From JAZQQB01 sp045628865 (GTDB lineage Bacteria; Bacillota; Clostridia; Lachnospirales; Lachnospiraceae), in assembly GCA_045628865.1 (NCBI GenBank), contig JAZQQB010000046.1:1-23084 (forward strand): 23,084 nucleotides of DNA, given 5' to 3'. The notes beneath the pieces were generated by a model. That model searched no databases. It was not told where the DNA came from and worked only from the letters and a program-made list of their open reading frames with translations. Position numbers and translations under genes: made by a program. Each line of letters begins with the position of its first letter. The first letter of the stretch is position 1. Below, in pieces: positions 7,976-14,927 of the stretch.

Positions 7976-9082
7976 ATGAATACAAGAGTCAAAAATTATA
8001 CCCTCACAATTTCTATGGCCTTATTTTTACTTGCTATTTTTGTGATCAATTTTATAACACCGGATCAATTTTTTTCTGACAGTGAACGCCGTACCCTAAG
8101 CCAGCGTCCGAAAATTACTGTAGACAATTATATTTCCGGACAATTTATGAAGGACTTTGAAACATACAGCCAGGATCAGTTTGTGTTAAGAGATTCCTTT
8201 CGCAGTGTAAAATCCATATCAGAATTTTATGTATTTCACAAGAAGGAAAATAATGGATATTATGTTGCAGATGGATACCTGGCCAAATTGGAATATCCAG
8301 AAAGCAAGCCAATGATGTTGCATGCAACTGATCGTTTCACATATATATATGAAACTTATTTAAAGGATCAAAACATCACACCTTACTTTGTAATGATCCC
8401 TGATAAAAGCTTTTTTTTAGCAAAGGAAAACGGCTATCCATCCTTAGATTACGGCGCTTTTGAAAAATATTTTCAAAGCAACCTTCCTTTCATGGAATTT
8501 ATTGATATTAAGCCTCTTCTATCTATCTCAGACTATTATAAAACCGACACCCACTGGCGTCAGGAAAAAATTGAGGATGTGGCAAAGTATATTGCTTCAC
8601 GTTTATCTGTGGATATTTCCACAACTTATGAATACAATACGCTTGCAAAACCATTTTATGGAGTTTATTATAATCAGGTAGCGCTTCCTGTTTCACCAGA
8701 TGCGCTAAACTTTATTACAAACGATACCATCAATTCCTGTATTGTTTATAACCTCGATACAGGAAAACCCATACCAACAAGTGTTTATAACATGGAAAAA
8801 GCAAATGGAAAGGATCCCTATGAAATGTTTCTAGACGGATCAGTATCTCTTATCACCATTGAAAATCCTAATGCTGCCACAGACAAACAACTGATTCTTT
8901 TTAGAGATTCCTTTTCAAGTTCCCTTGCTCCATATTTTATTGAGGGCTATCAAAAGATCACTCTGGTGGATATTCGTTATGTGCAAAGTGCAATGCTTAG
9001 CTACTTTTTAGACTTTGAGAACGCTGATGTTGTATTCCTATACAGCACGCTTTTACTAAACAATAGCCTTTCACTAAAATAG
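7976..9082 (+). CDS. DHHW-family (AlgX/AlgJ-like) SGNH-type surface protein
   Basis: A 368-residue protein with one N-terminal membrane segment (about 8-27) and an extracellular domain. It carries DTHW at 191-194 (the Asp-His pair of DHHW/AlgX/AlgJ proteins) and FRDSFSSS at 309-316, where Ser312 would be the nucleophile, so an SGNH-like Ser-His-Asp triad is plausible. In known systems such a protein takes the acyl group moved by the MBOAT partner and transfers it to the polymer. The ATG at 7976 has AAAGGAG 5 bases upstream. It lies between the MBOAT and MATE genes with gaps of 16 and 20 bp, which argues for a single transcript. I am confident of the family and its pairing with MBOAT; the substrate is unknown. 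Confidence 0.87.
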   Translation: MNTRVKNYTLTISMALFLLAIFVINFITPDQFFSDSERRTLSQRPKITVDNYISGQFMKDFETYSQDQFVLRDSFRSVKSISEFYVFHKKENNGYYVADGYLAKLEYPESKPMMLHATDRFTYIYETYLKDQNITPYFVMIPDKSFFLAKENGYPSLDYGAFEKYFQSNLPFMEFIDIKPLLSISDYYKTDTHWRQEKIEDVAKYIASRLSVDISTTYEYNTLAKPFYGVYYNQVALPVSPDALNFITNDTINSCIVYNLDTGKPIPTSVYNMEKANGKDPYEMFLDGSVSLITIENPNAATDKQLILFRDSFSSSLAPYFIEGYQKITLVDIRYVQSAMLSYFLDFENADVVFLYSTLLLNNSLSLK

Positions 9083-9102
9083 ATAATGATCGAGGCAAAC
9101 CA

Positions 9103-10455
9103 ATGAAAAAATTATTTCCAGACAAAACAATGTTTCAAACAACATTAAATATGGCATGGCCTGCAATTCTAGAATCCTTTTTTGTGGCCTTCACAGGACT
9201 TGTTGACTCCTATATGGTCAGCTCCTTAGGTTCTAGTGCTGTTGCTGCCATCGGACTTACCACCCAGCCAAAATTCATGGGACTAGCTTTGTTTTTTGCA
9301 ACCAACGTATCCGTTTCCGCACTGGTTGCCAGGCGCGTAGGTCAAAAGAAAAGAAAGGAAGGAAATCAGATTGCCTTTACTGGCTTTTTATTTGTTATCC
9401 TTGCTGCCATTTTGATCAGTACTTTATTGGTCACCTTTGCAAGTCCTATCATGAGATTTTGTGGTTCCAGTAAAGATACCCATCAGATGTCCGTAACCTA
9501 TTTTCGCATCATCATGGGCGGTATGATCTTTAACTGTCTGCAGATGATCATCAATGCAGCCCAGCGAGGTTCTGGAAACACCAAGATCACCATGCGGACC
9601 AATGTCACCTCCAACGCAGTAAACATCGTTATGAACTATCTGCTTATTGGCGGACATTTTGGTTTCCCGGCCTTAGGTATTAGCGGCGCTGCTATCGCAA
9701 CTGTATTAGGTACCGTAGTTGCCTGCTTTATGAGCTTTTATTCTGTCAAAGGAACAAAAACCTTTATCAGTATTCCTTATATTTTACAGGAAAAGATCAA
9801 ACCATCTTTCCTTGCCTTCAAAAATCTGATCCATGTAGGCTACAGTATCTTTTTTGAACAGGTCCTCATGCGTATCGGTTTCATGCTCACTGCAATTATG
9901 GCTGCAGATCAGGGGGATTATGCCATGGCAGCCCATCAGATTGCCATGAATATCATGGGGCTCTCCTTCTCCTTTGGAGATGGACTCCAGTCCGCCGCCG
10001 TCGCATTGATTGGTCGAAGTCTTGGGGAAAAAGCACCTGAAAAGGCAAAAAAATATGGAAGTACCTGCCGAATGATGGGTGTCTGTATTGCAGTATGTTT
10101 ATCTATTCTGTATTTTTTTGGTGCAAGACCACTGTTTTCTATGTTTTTCAAGGAAAATGAAATCATCACCTATGGTGTTCACATTATGTATGTTATCATC
10201 TTTGTTGTGATCTTCCAGATTTCCCAGGTAATCTACATGGGCTGTCTTAGAGGTGCCGGTGATACACTTTACACTGCAATCGCATCCATGTTAAGTGTTA
10301 CCATTATTCGTACCCTCTTCTCCTATTTAGGAGGTTATACCTTTGCACTTGGTATCGAAGGTATTTGGCTAGGTGTACTAGCTGATCAGGTCAGTCGATT
10401 CATCTTTGCCAGCATCCGATTTAAACAGGGCAAATGGGTAAACATTAAGATTTAA
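9103..10455 (+). CDS. MATE-family efflux transporter
   Basis: A 450-residue integral membrane protein with about 12 predicted membrane helices in two similar halves, as in the MATE/DinF group of Na+ or H+ coupled exporters. The start region (MAWPAILESFFVAFTGLVD) and the second-half repeat GYSIFFEQVLMRIGF near 245 are typical. The ATG at 9103 has a GAGG site about 8 bases upstream. It sits 20 bp after the DHHW gene, so it may be co-transcribed with the O-acylation pair. It could export a lipid-linked or small-molecule substrate for that cassette, or simply be a drug exporter placed there. It is a different subfamily from the MATE gene at 16335-17684, with little obvious similarity beyond the fold. 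The substrate cannot be inferred. Confidence 0.92.
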   Translation: MKKLFPDKTMFQTTLNMAWPAILESFFVAFTGLVDSYMVSSLGSSAVAAIGLTTQPKFMGLALFFATNVSVSALVARRVGQKKRKEGNQIAFTGFLFVILAAILISTLLVTFASPIMRFCGSSKDTHQMSVTYFRIIMGGMIFNCLQMIINAAQRGSGNTKITMRTNVTSNAVNIVMNYLLIGGHFGFPALGISGAAIATVLGTVVACFMSFYSVKGTKTFISIPYILQEKIKPSFLAFKNLIHVGYSIFFEQVLMRIGFMLTAIMAADQGDYAMAAHQIAMNIMGLSFSFGDGLQSAAVALIGRSLGEKAPEKAKKYGSTCRMMGVCIAVCLSILYFFGARPLFSMFFKENEIITYGVHIMYVIIFVVIFQISQVIYMGCLRGAGDTLYTAIASMLSVTIIRTLFSYLGGYTFALGIEGIWLGVLADQVSRFIFASIRFKQGKWVNIKI

Positions 10456-10469
10456 TTAATTTGAAACTA

Positions 10470-10596
10470 TTCAGAGCCATGCAAATTTACTTTCTGCGAA
10501 TGCTTGCATTCAGGCAGATGAGCAAATTTATATGGCGAAGTAACCACATGAGAAAAAGAAGCTTAAAAGCAGCGATTTTGTGAATGGGGTTCTGAA
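10470..10596. repeat. Large imperfect inverted repeat, diverged AGAGCCATGC family member
   Basis: TTCAGAGCC (10470-10478) and GGTTCTGAA (10588-10596) pair with one mismatch. Inside, GCCAT/ATGGC (10476-10480, 10532-10536), AAATTT/AAATTT (10483-10488, 10524-10529) and GAATGC/GCATTC (10498-10503, 10506-10511, loop TT) nest. It begins 15 bases after the MATE stop and may act in 3' end formation. Confidence 0.6.
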
Positions 10597-10642
10597 TAAA
10601 CATTAATTTAATAAAAAAGAGTATGCATTTAAAGCTTTCTGA

Positions 10643-10910
10643 CTATTGATTTTTTATGATTTCTTCTCTTTATCAATAGTTATTTTCATTTTTACTATTG
10701 ATATTTTGCAGTTTCTTCTGTTTATCAATAGTTTTTTCCATTTTTCGCTATTGATGTTTTTCATTTCCTTTCATTTATCAATAGTTTTTTTCATTTTCAC
10801 TATTGATGTTTTTCATTTTCGTTCATTTATCAATAGCTTTTCCCATTTTTCGCTATTGATATTTTTCATTTTTCTTCATTTATCAATAGTTTTTCATTTT
10901 CACTATTGAT
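10643..10910. repeat. Tandem array of alternating CTATTGAT / ATCAATAG octamers
   Basis: CTATTGAT occurs at 10643, 10695, 10748, 10800, 10853 and 10903; its reverse complement ATCAATAG at 10672, 10724, 10777, 10829 and 10882. The unit repeats about every 52-53 bases. The gap from CTATTGAT to ATCAATAG is 21 bases every time, while the other gap is 13-16. Spacers are similar to each other and almost pure T/C on the plus strand, so this is a minisatellite of palindromic units and not a CRISPR array. The right end decays after 10910. It may be a protein-binding array, a chromosome-organising site or a recombination hot spot; nothing in the sequence decides between these. Confidence 0.92.
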
Positions 10911-10963
10911 GTATTCATTTGTATTTTATTTTTTAACTTTTGAATCGCTTGCGACATCTTCCT

Positions 10964-11000
10964 CTCCGCGAGGTGCGATCCATCGCGGAGCTTTTATTTC
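10964..11000 (+). terminator. Possible terminator within a dispersed repeat
   Basis: CTCCGCG (10964-10970) pairs with CGCGGAG (10984-10990), followed by CTTTTATTTC. The loop side contains the CGCACCTCGCGGA repeat (minus strand), shared with 5631-5643. It would stop plus-strand transcripts leaving the MATE operon. Confidence 0.5.
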
Positions 11001-11028
11001 ATAGGAAATTCGAGGAATTTCCTATGAA
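10998..11028. repeat. Perfect 14-bp hairpin, CATAGGAAATTC family
   Basis: TTCATAGGAAATTC (10998-11011), loop GAG, and GAATTTCCTATGAA (11015-11028) are exact complements. One arm with flanks, GGAATTTCCTATGAAG, recurs without change at 11961-11976 on the other side of tetR. A related hairpin GTCATAGGC-AAA-GCCTATGAC follows at 11038-11058. Confidence 0.85.
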
Positions 11029-11167
11029 GCAAAGAAAGTCATAGGCAAAGCCTATGACTCTCTTTCTATATATTTGAGCTGACGTAATTCCAAGTTGATA
11101 TTTTTTACAATAGTTGCGGAATATTGCAAAGCTGCGGATAACTCAGAATTACATTATGCGGATCTGG

Positions 11168-11827
11168 CTATTTAATTAACTGATCTATCTCAGACAATTT
11201 ACGTCCATGATAAATACCTCTACTATTATGCTCCACATCACCAAACACTTCTGTCATCTTTCCAGATTTAATAAATGCAAGCACACTTAAAAAAGTTATT
11301 CCAAGGCGTCTACCAATCTCTTCCTCTGACAGATCACAAACGCCCACGGCACACAAAACACCAAGTCCATATGCCTGTGTCCAAACCTGTTCCAAAATCA
11401 CATGAGCTTCTTCCTCAGTCGTCTTATACTCTTCCACTATGAGATTAATACATACTTCAGTTAAATCCCCAAGTTCATAGAGCATTTCTGCAAAAGTAAG
11501 CTTATTCTCATGTTCCTGCATATACATCAGTTTAAAAAGTTCTGGTTCATACATACCGTAAGAAACCATACTCATGCCAATCTTTTTAAAAGAAGGCGTA
11601 TACTCTTTAAAATTACTAACATATATCTTGAACTCTTCAAAAGCCACTTTTCTTGCTGCCATCTTTACCTCTTCCATATTCTGGAATACTGTAAAAATCG
11701 GTCTGGACGAAGTACCAAGTCTATTACCCAGCTCTCTTGCAGTTAATGCAGCGAGTCCATCGCTCTTCACAATCTCATATGCGGCAATGGCAATTTCCTC
11801 TCTGGTACACTTTGGTCTTGGTGGCAT
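11168..11827 (-). CDS. TetR/AcrR-family transcriptional regulator
   Basis: A 219-residue regulator. The N-terminal helix-turn-helix lies at about 8-55 (EEIAIAAYEIVKSDGLAALT followed by ARELGNRLGTSSRPIFTVF), a standard TetR arrangement. The remaining helical domain should bind a ligand and form dimers; it contains a WTQAYGLGVLCAV segment typical of the WHG-type TetR C-terminal domain. The ATG at 11825-11827 has AAGGAG 8 bases upstream. The promoter is close to consensus and carries a palindrome over the -10 box, so self-repression is likely. The same palindrome is found before the MBOAT gene at 6443-6453, which suggests a target. The ligand is unknown. A neighbouring 16-base repeat flanks it on both sides (11014-11029, 11961-11976). 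Confidence 0.92.
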   Translation of the reverse strand: MPPRPKCTREEIAIAAYEIVKSDGLAALTARELGNRLGTSSRPIFTVFQNMEEVKMAARKVAFEEFKIYVSNFKEYTPSFKKIGMSMVSYGMYEPELFKLMYMQEHENKLTFAEMLYELGDLTEVCINLIVEEYKTTEEEAHVILEQVWTQAYGLGVLCAVGVCDLSEEEIGRRLGITFLSVLAFIKSGKMTEVFGDVEHNSRGIYHGRKLSEIDQLIK

Positions 11828-11841
11828 TTTTCAATCTCCTT

Positions 11842-11867
11842 CCTATTTAGGAAAAACTCCAAATAGG
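11842..11867 (-). promoter_or_regulatory. Leader hairpin next to the tetR ribosome binding site
   Basis: CCTATTT-A-GGA (11842-11852) pairs with TCC-AAATAGG (11858-11867) with a single bulged A. On the mRNA its 3' edge touches the AAGGAG site of tetR, so folding could limit translation. This role is inferred. Confidence 0.5.
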
Positions 11868-11883
11868 TTATACTAAAACATTC

Positions 11884-11939
11884 TGCAACACTGTTTTGCA
11901 ACACTGTTACAGTATATGATATGATGTCCTTCTTGTCAA
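11884..11939 (-). promoter_or_regulatory. tetR promoter with overlapping operator
   Basis: On the minus strand TTGACA (11934-11939) and TATACT (11911-11916) are 17 bases apart. The palindrome ACTGT-T-ACAGT (11903-11913) overlaps the -10, and the direct repeat GCAACACTGT occurs twice (11884-11893, 11898-11907) just downstream of it. This layout is typical of an autoregulated TetR gene. Confidence 0.75.
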
Positions 11940-12011
11940 CACATTCTTTATATCTTTCTAGGAATTTCCTATGAAGATTAGGGTGTCAAAAGCCCAAAAG
12001 AAGGATTCTAC

Positions 12012-12043
12012 GGATTGTTCCGCGCCATGCGCTCCCACAATCC
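12012..12043. repeat. Compound hairpin with GCGC-CAT-GCGC core
   Basis: GGATTGT (12012-12018) pairs with ACAATCC (12037-12043), enclosing a smaller hairpin GCGC-CAT-GCGC (12022-12032). The core shares GCCATGCG with the AGAGCCATGC family. It lies between the gguB terminator and tetR. Confidence 0.6.
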
Positions 12044-12050
12044 TATCAAA

Positions 12051-12080
12051 TAAAAATGCGGGAAGACCATGTCTTCCCGC
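12051..12080 (-). terminator. Intrinsic terminator of the chvE-gguAB operon
   Basis: GCGGGAAGAC and GTCTTCCCGC (12058-12067, 12071-12080) form a perfect 10-bp stem around a 3-base loop. On the minus strand it is followed by ATTTTTATTT. It begins 15 bases after the gguB stop. Confidence 0.93.
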
Positions 12081-12094
12081 CAAACATTTTTTTA

Positions 12095-13288
12095 TTAGTT
12101 CTTTACGATAAATTTACCACCACGTTTTGATACAACGTCGAAGATAACGGCTACTAATAATACGCCACCTTTTACTACCTTCTGTAAGTTCTGATCAAAA
12201 CCGATCATTGGCATACCTAAGTTAATGATACCCATCAACAGTGCACCGATAATAACGCCTGGAACTGTACCGATTCCACCGTATGCAGATGCACCACCAA
12301 TGAAGCAGGCACCAATGGCATCCATTTCGTAGTTCTGACCGAATGTTGGCTGTGCAGAAGTCATACGAGCGATAGTAACCATACTAGCAAGTGCAGCTAA
12401 AAATCCCATGTTTGTATAAGCTAAAAAGTAAACCTTATTGGTATTGATACCAGAAAGTCTTGTTGCTTTTTCATTACCACCAACAGCGTAAAAATATCGA
12501 CCAACTGTTGTGTTAGATGTAATGAAATGATAAACAAAGATAACGATAAATACCCAAACAAGAACTGTTGGAATACCCTTGTGTTTTGCAAGCTTCACAC
12601 CAAGAATCACAATAGTTGCTGTCAAAAGAATTGTTTTTACCAAAAATACTGGTAATTTATCAACCTGATAATCCTTTGCAATTTTGATAGAACGTGCTCT
12701 TACTTCTAAGATCACATACAATGCAGCAAACAAAACAGTTACCATAAGGCAAAGACCATTCATTCCACCAACCTTGAAAAGTTCAGGGAAGAAACAATCT
12801 GCACCACCACCGAAGATCTTAACGAAGTTTTCCTGACCTGTAATCGAAATAGCCTGACCATCTAATACAACGTTACTAAGTCCTCTAAACACCAACATAC
12901 CAGCCAAAGTAGTAATGAAAGGAGGAATTCGAACAAATGCAATCCAAAATGCCTGAAAAGCACCGATTGCTGTACCCAATAAGAACATTACCAAAATAGC
13001 AAGATACATATTTACATGTGCATTTACCATTAACATAGCACCAATAGCACCAACAAAACATACAACCGATCCAACAGAAAGATCGATGTTACCACCAGTT
13101 AAGATACAAAGCAACATACCAGTTCCCAAAATAAACACATATGCATTCTGGGAAATTAAATTACTGATACTAATAGGAGCCAAGATGACACCATCTGTCT
13201 TATAGGTAAAAATTCCTAATACCAAAAGCAGAACAATGATCATGGCATATTTTTTTACAAAATCAATTGTAGATATTTTATTATTCAT
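12095..13288 (-). CDS. gguB: Multiple-monosaccharide ABC transporter permease (GguB/XylH-like)
   Basis: A 397-residue permease of the ribose/xylose/galactose branch (BPD_transp_2). It has about 10-11 hydrophobic helices and the characteristic GGNIDLSVGS loop near residue 66 and YAVGGNEKATRLSGI near 270. At 397 residues it is longer than RbsC (about 320) because of extra membrane segments around 200-260, as in XylH and GguB. The ATG at 13286-13288 has AAGGAG 8 bases upstream. It follows gguA by 27 bp and ends in a strong terminator. With the ChvE-like receptor and the GguA-like ATPase it should import aldoses such as glucose, galactose, arabinose or xylose; which sugar cannot be read from sequence. 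Confidence 0.92.
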   Translation of the reverse strand: MNNKISTIDFVKKYAMIIVLLLVLGIFTYKTDGVILAPISISNLISQNAYVFILGTGMLLCILTGGNIDLSVGSVVCFVGAIGAMLMVNAHVNMYLAILVMFLLGTAIGAFQAFWIAFVRIPPFITTLAGMLVFRGLSNVVLDGQAISITGQENFVKIFGGGADCFFPELFKVGGMNGLCLMVTVLFAALYVILEVRARSIKIAKDYQVDKLPVFLVKTILLTATIVILGVKLAKHKGIPTVLVWVFIVIFVYHFITSNTTVGRYFYAVGGNEKATRLSGINTNKVYFLAYTNMGFLAALASMVTIARMTSAQPTFGQNYEMDAIGACFIGGASAYGGIGTVPGVIIGALLMGIINLGMPMIGFDQNLQKVVKGGVLLVAVIFDVVSKRGGKFIVKN

Positions 13289-13315
13289 GATTTACTCTCC
13301 TTAAGTGACTATTTT

Positions 13316-14842
13316 TTATACAGAACGAACAATACAAGACATGATTTTTTCCTGTGTTGCTTCACTACCATCCATCTCTGCAATCATTTTCCCTTCATTC
13401 ATGACATAGATTCTATCGCACATACCAAGAATTTCCTGCATTTCTGAAGAAATCATAATGATAGATTTTCCTTCTGCTACCAGCTGGTTCATGATGCAGT
13501 AGATTTCATACTTCGCACCAACATCGATACCTCTGGTAGGCTCATCTAAGATCAGGATATCCGGATTTGTAAACATCCATTTTGCCAATAAAACTTTCTG
13601 CTGATTACCACCACTTAAGTTACCAACATTCTGTTCTACGGATGGACACTTGGTATTAAGTTTTTCCTTGTATTCAGCAGCTACATCATATTCCATATCT
13701 TTATCGATAACCTTATGCTTACTAACAGCATCCAGGTTCGCAATGGTTGTATTGATCTTGATTGGATTAGAAAGAATCAGACCATTACCCTTTCTATCTT
13801 CTGTTACATAGGCAAGATGATGCTTGATGGCCGCTTCAACAGTATTCAACACTACCTCTTTTCCATCGATCTTAATGATACCGGAAATACGATCACCATA
13901 ACTCTTTCCAAAAAGACTCATGGCAAGCTCTGTTCTTCCTGCACCCATCAAACCGGAAATACCAAGGATCTCACCTTTTTTTACATGGAAGCTAACATCA
14001 TCTACTACCTTACGTTCACCATAAAGTGGATGATATGCATTCCAGTGTTCAACCTCCATCTTAATATCCCCAATACTGCTCTCTCGTTTTGGGAATCGGT
14101 TGGTAAGCTCACGTCCTACCATGCCCTTTACGATTCGCTCTTCACTAAGCTCATCTCTGTCCTTGCTTAAGGTTTCAATGGTCGATCCATCTCGAATAAC
14201 CGTTACCTTATCTGCGACATAGGATACCTCATTTAATTTATGAGAAATCAAAATAGAAGTCATACCCTCTTTTTTGAACTTTAACATCAAATCCAACAAT
14301 GCTTTTGTATCATCTTCATTTAAGGATGCAGTAGGTTCATCTAAAATCAAAAGCTTTGCATGTTTTGCCAGGGCCTTTGCGATCTCTACCAACTGCTGTT
14401 TACCTACACCTATATCTTTGATCAACGTCTGCGGACTTTCATCTAATCCAACCATTTTTAAATATTTCGCCGCAAGTTCGTTGGTTTCATTCCAGTTTAT
14501 TTTAAACTTTGATCCACGTTCATTGCCTAAAAACATGTTTTCTGCAATGGTCATATAAGGAACCAATGCCAATTCCTGATGGATAATGACGATTCCTCTG
14601 CTCTCGCTATCCTTAATTGTCTTAAAATTACAAACCTCACCATTATAGATAATGTCTCCTTCATAAGATCCATATGGATAGATACCGCTCAAAACATTCA
14701 TCAGCGTAGATTTACCTGCTCCATTCTCTCCACAGAGAGCATGGATCTCACCATCTTCAACCTGAAGATTTACGTTATCAAGTGCCTTTACACCAGGGAA
14801 TGTTTTGGTAATATTTTTCATTTCCAATATTATGTTAGCCAA
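13316..14842 (-). CDS. gguA: Multiple-monosaccharide ABC transporter ATPase (two-domain, GguA/MglA-like)
   Basis: A 508-residue double ATPase. Domain 1 has Walker A GENGAGKST near 38-46, a signature-like IGVGKQQLVEIAKAL near 145 and LLILDEPTASL. Domain 2 has the degenerate Walker A GLMGAGRTE near 300, signature LSGGNQQKV near 410 and ILILDEPTRGIDVGAK. This one-good-one-degenerate pattern is normal for monosaccharide importers. The start is probably TTG 14840-14842, 7-8 bases after GGGAGGG. The nearest in-frame ATG (14819-14821) would remove the conserved N-terminal strand and lacks a site, and an overlapping ATG at 14844-14846 hits a stop at once. It lies between chvE and gguB and energises uptake. 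Confidence 0.93.
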   Translation of the reverse strand: MANIILEMKNITKTFPGVKALDNVNLQVEDGEIHALCGENGAGKSTLMNVLSGIYPYGSYEGDIIYNGEVCNFKTIKDSESRGIVIIHQELALVPYMTIAENMFLGNERGSKFKINWNETNELAAKYLKMVGLDESPQTLIKDIGVGKQQLVEIAKALAKHAKLLILDEPTASLNEDDTKALLDLMLKFKKEGMTSILISHKLNEVSYVADKVTVIRDGSTIETLSKDRDELSEERIVKGMVGRELTNRFPKRESSIGDIKMEVEHWNAYHPLYGERKVVDDVSFHVKKGEILGISGLMGAGRTELAMSLFGKSYGDRISGIIKIDGKEVVLNTVEAAIKHHLAYVTEDRKGNGLILSNPIKINTTIANLDAVSKHKVIDKDMEYDVAAEYKEKLNTKCPSVEQNVGNLSGGNQQKVLLAKWMFTNPDILILDEPTRGIDVGAKYEIYCIMNQLVAEGKSIIMISSEMQEILGMCDRIYVMNEGKMIAEMDGSEATQEKIMSCIVRSV

Positions 14843-14887
14843 TCATGTTCCCTCCCTATATATTTTTTCGTTACAAATTTTGAAAGA

Positions 14888-14915
14888 AAAGGCAGGCAAA
14901 TCAATGCCTGCCTTT
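14888..14915 (-). terminator. Intercistronic hairpin/attenuator between chvE and gguA
   Basis: AAAGGCAGGC (14888-14897) and GCCTGCCTTT (14906-14915) form a perfect 10-bp stem with an 8-base loop. Read on the minus strand it ends in TTTTCTTT, so it can terminate part of the transcripts or protect the chvE 3' end. Either would give more binding protein than ATPase. Confidence 0.8.
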
Positions 14916-14927
14916 GAATTTAAAGCA

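Larger units (their letters stand above)
10456..11167. other. Repeat-dense gene-free region
   Basis: No convincing gene occurs between the MATE and tetR genes, which converge here. In order it holds a large imperfect hairpin (10470-10596), a tandem array of alternating inverted octamers (10643-10910), a terminator-like hairpin (10964-10990), two CATAGG hairpins (10998-11028, 11038-11058), and GTAATTC/GAATTAC arms (11084-11090, 11146-11152). The open frame across the array is Phe/Ile-rich, lacks a ribosome binding site, and the repeat period is not a multiple of three. Confidence 0.7.

Noticed and set aside
10672..10889. DnaA-box cluster or replication origin
   Set aside because: TTATCAATA resembles a DnaA box at 7 of 9 positions, but the same change is in every copy, the octamers alternate orientation, and no dnaA, dnaN or replication gene is present.
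10646..10909. 87-residue Phe/Ile-rich membrane peptide on the plus strand
   Set aside because: It is an open frame across the T-rich array, has no ribosome binding site, and the 52-53 base period does not preserve a reading frame.
10643..10910. CRISPR array
   Set aside because: The units are regular, but the would-be spacers are near copies of one another and the conserved octamers alternate in orientation; no cas genes are near.
14820..14842. Frameshift or truncated start in gguA
   Set aside because: The absence of an ATG is explained by a TTG start at the right distance from a strong GGGAGGG site, and the N-terminus matches the family.
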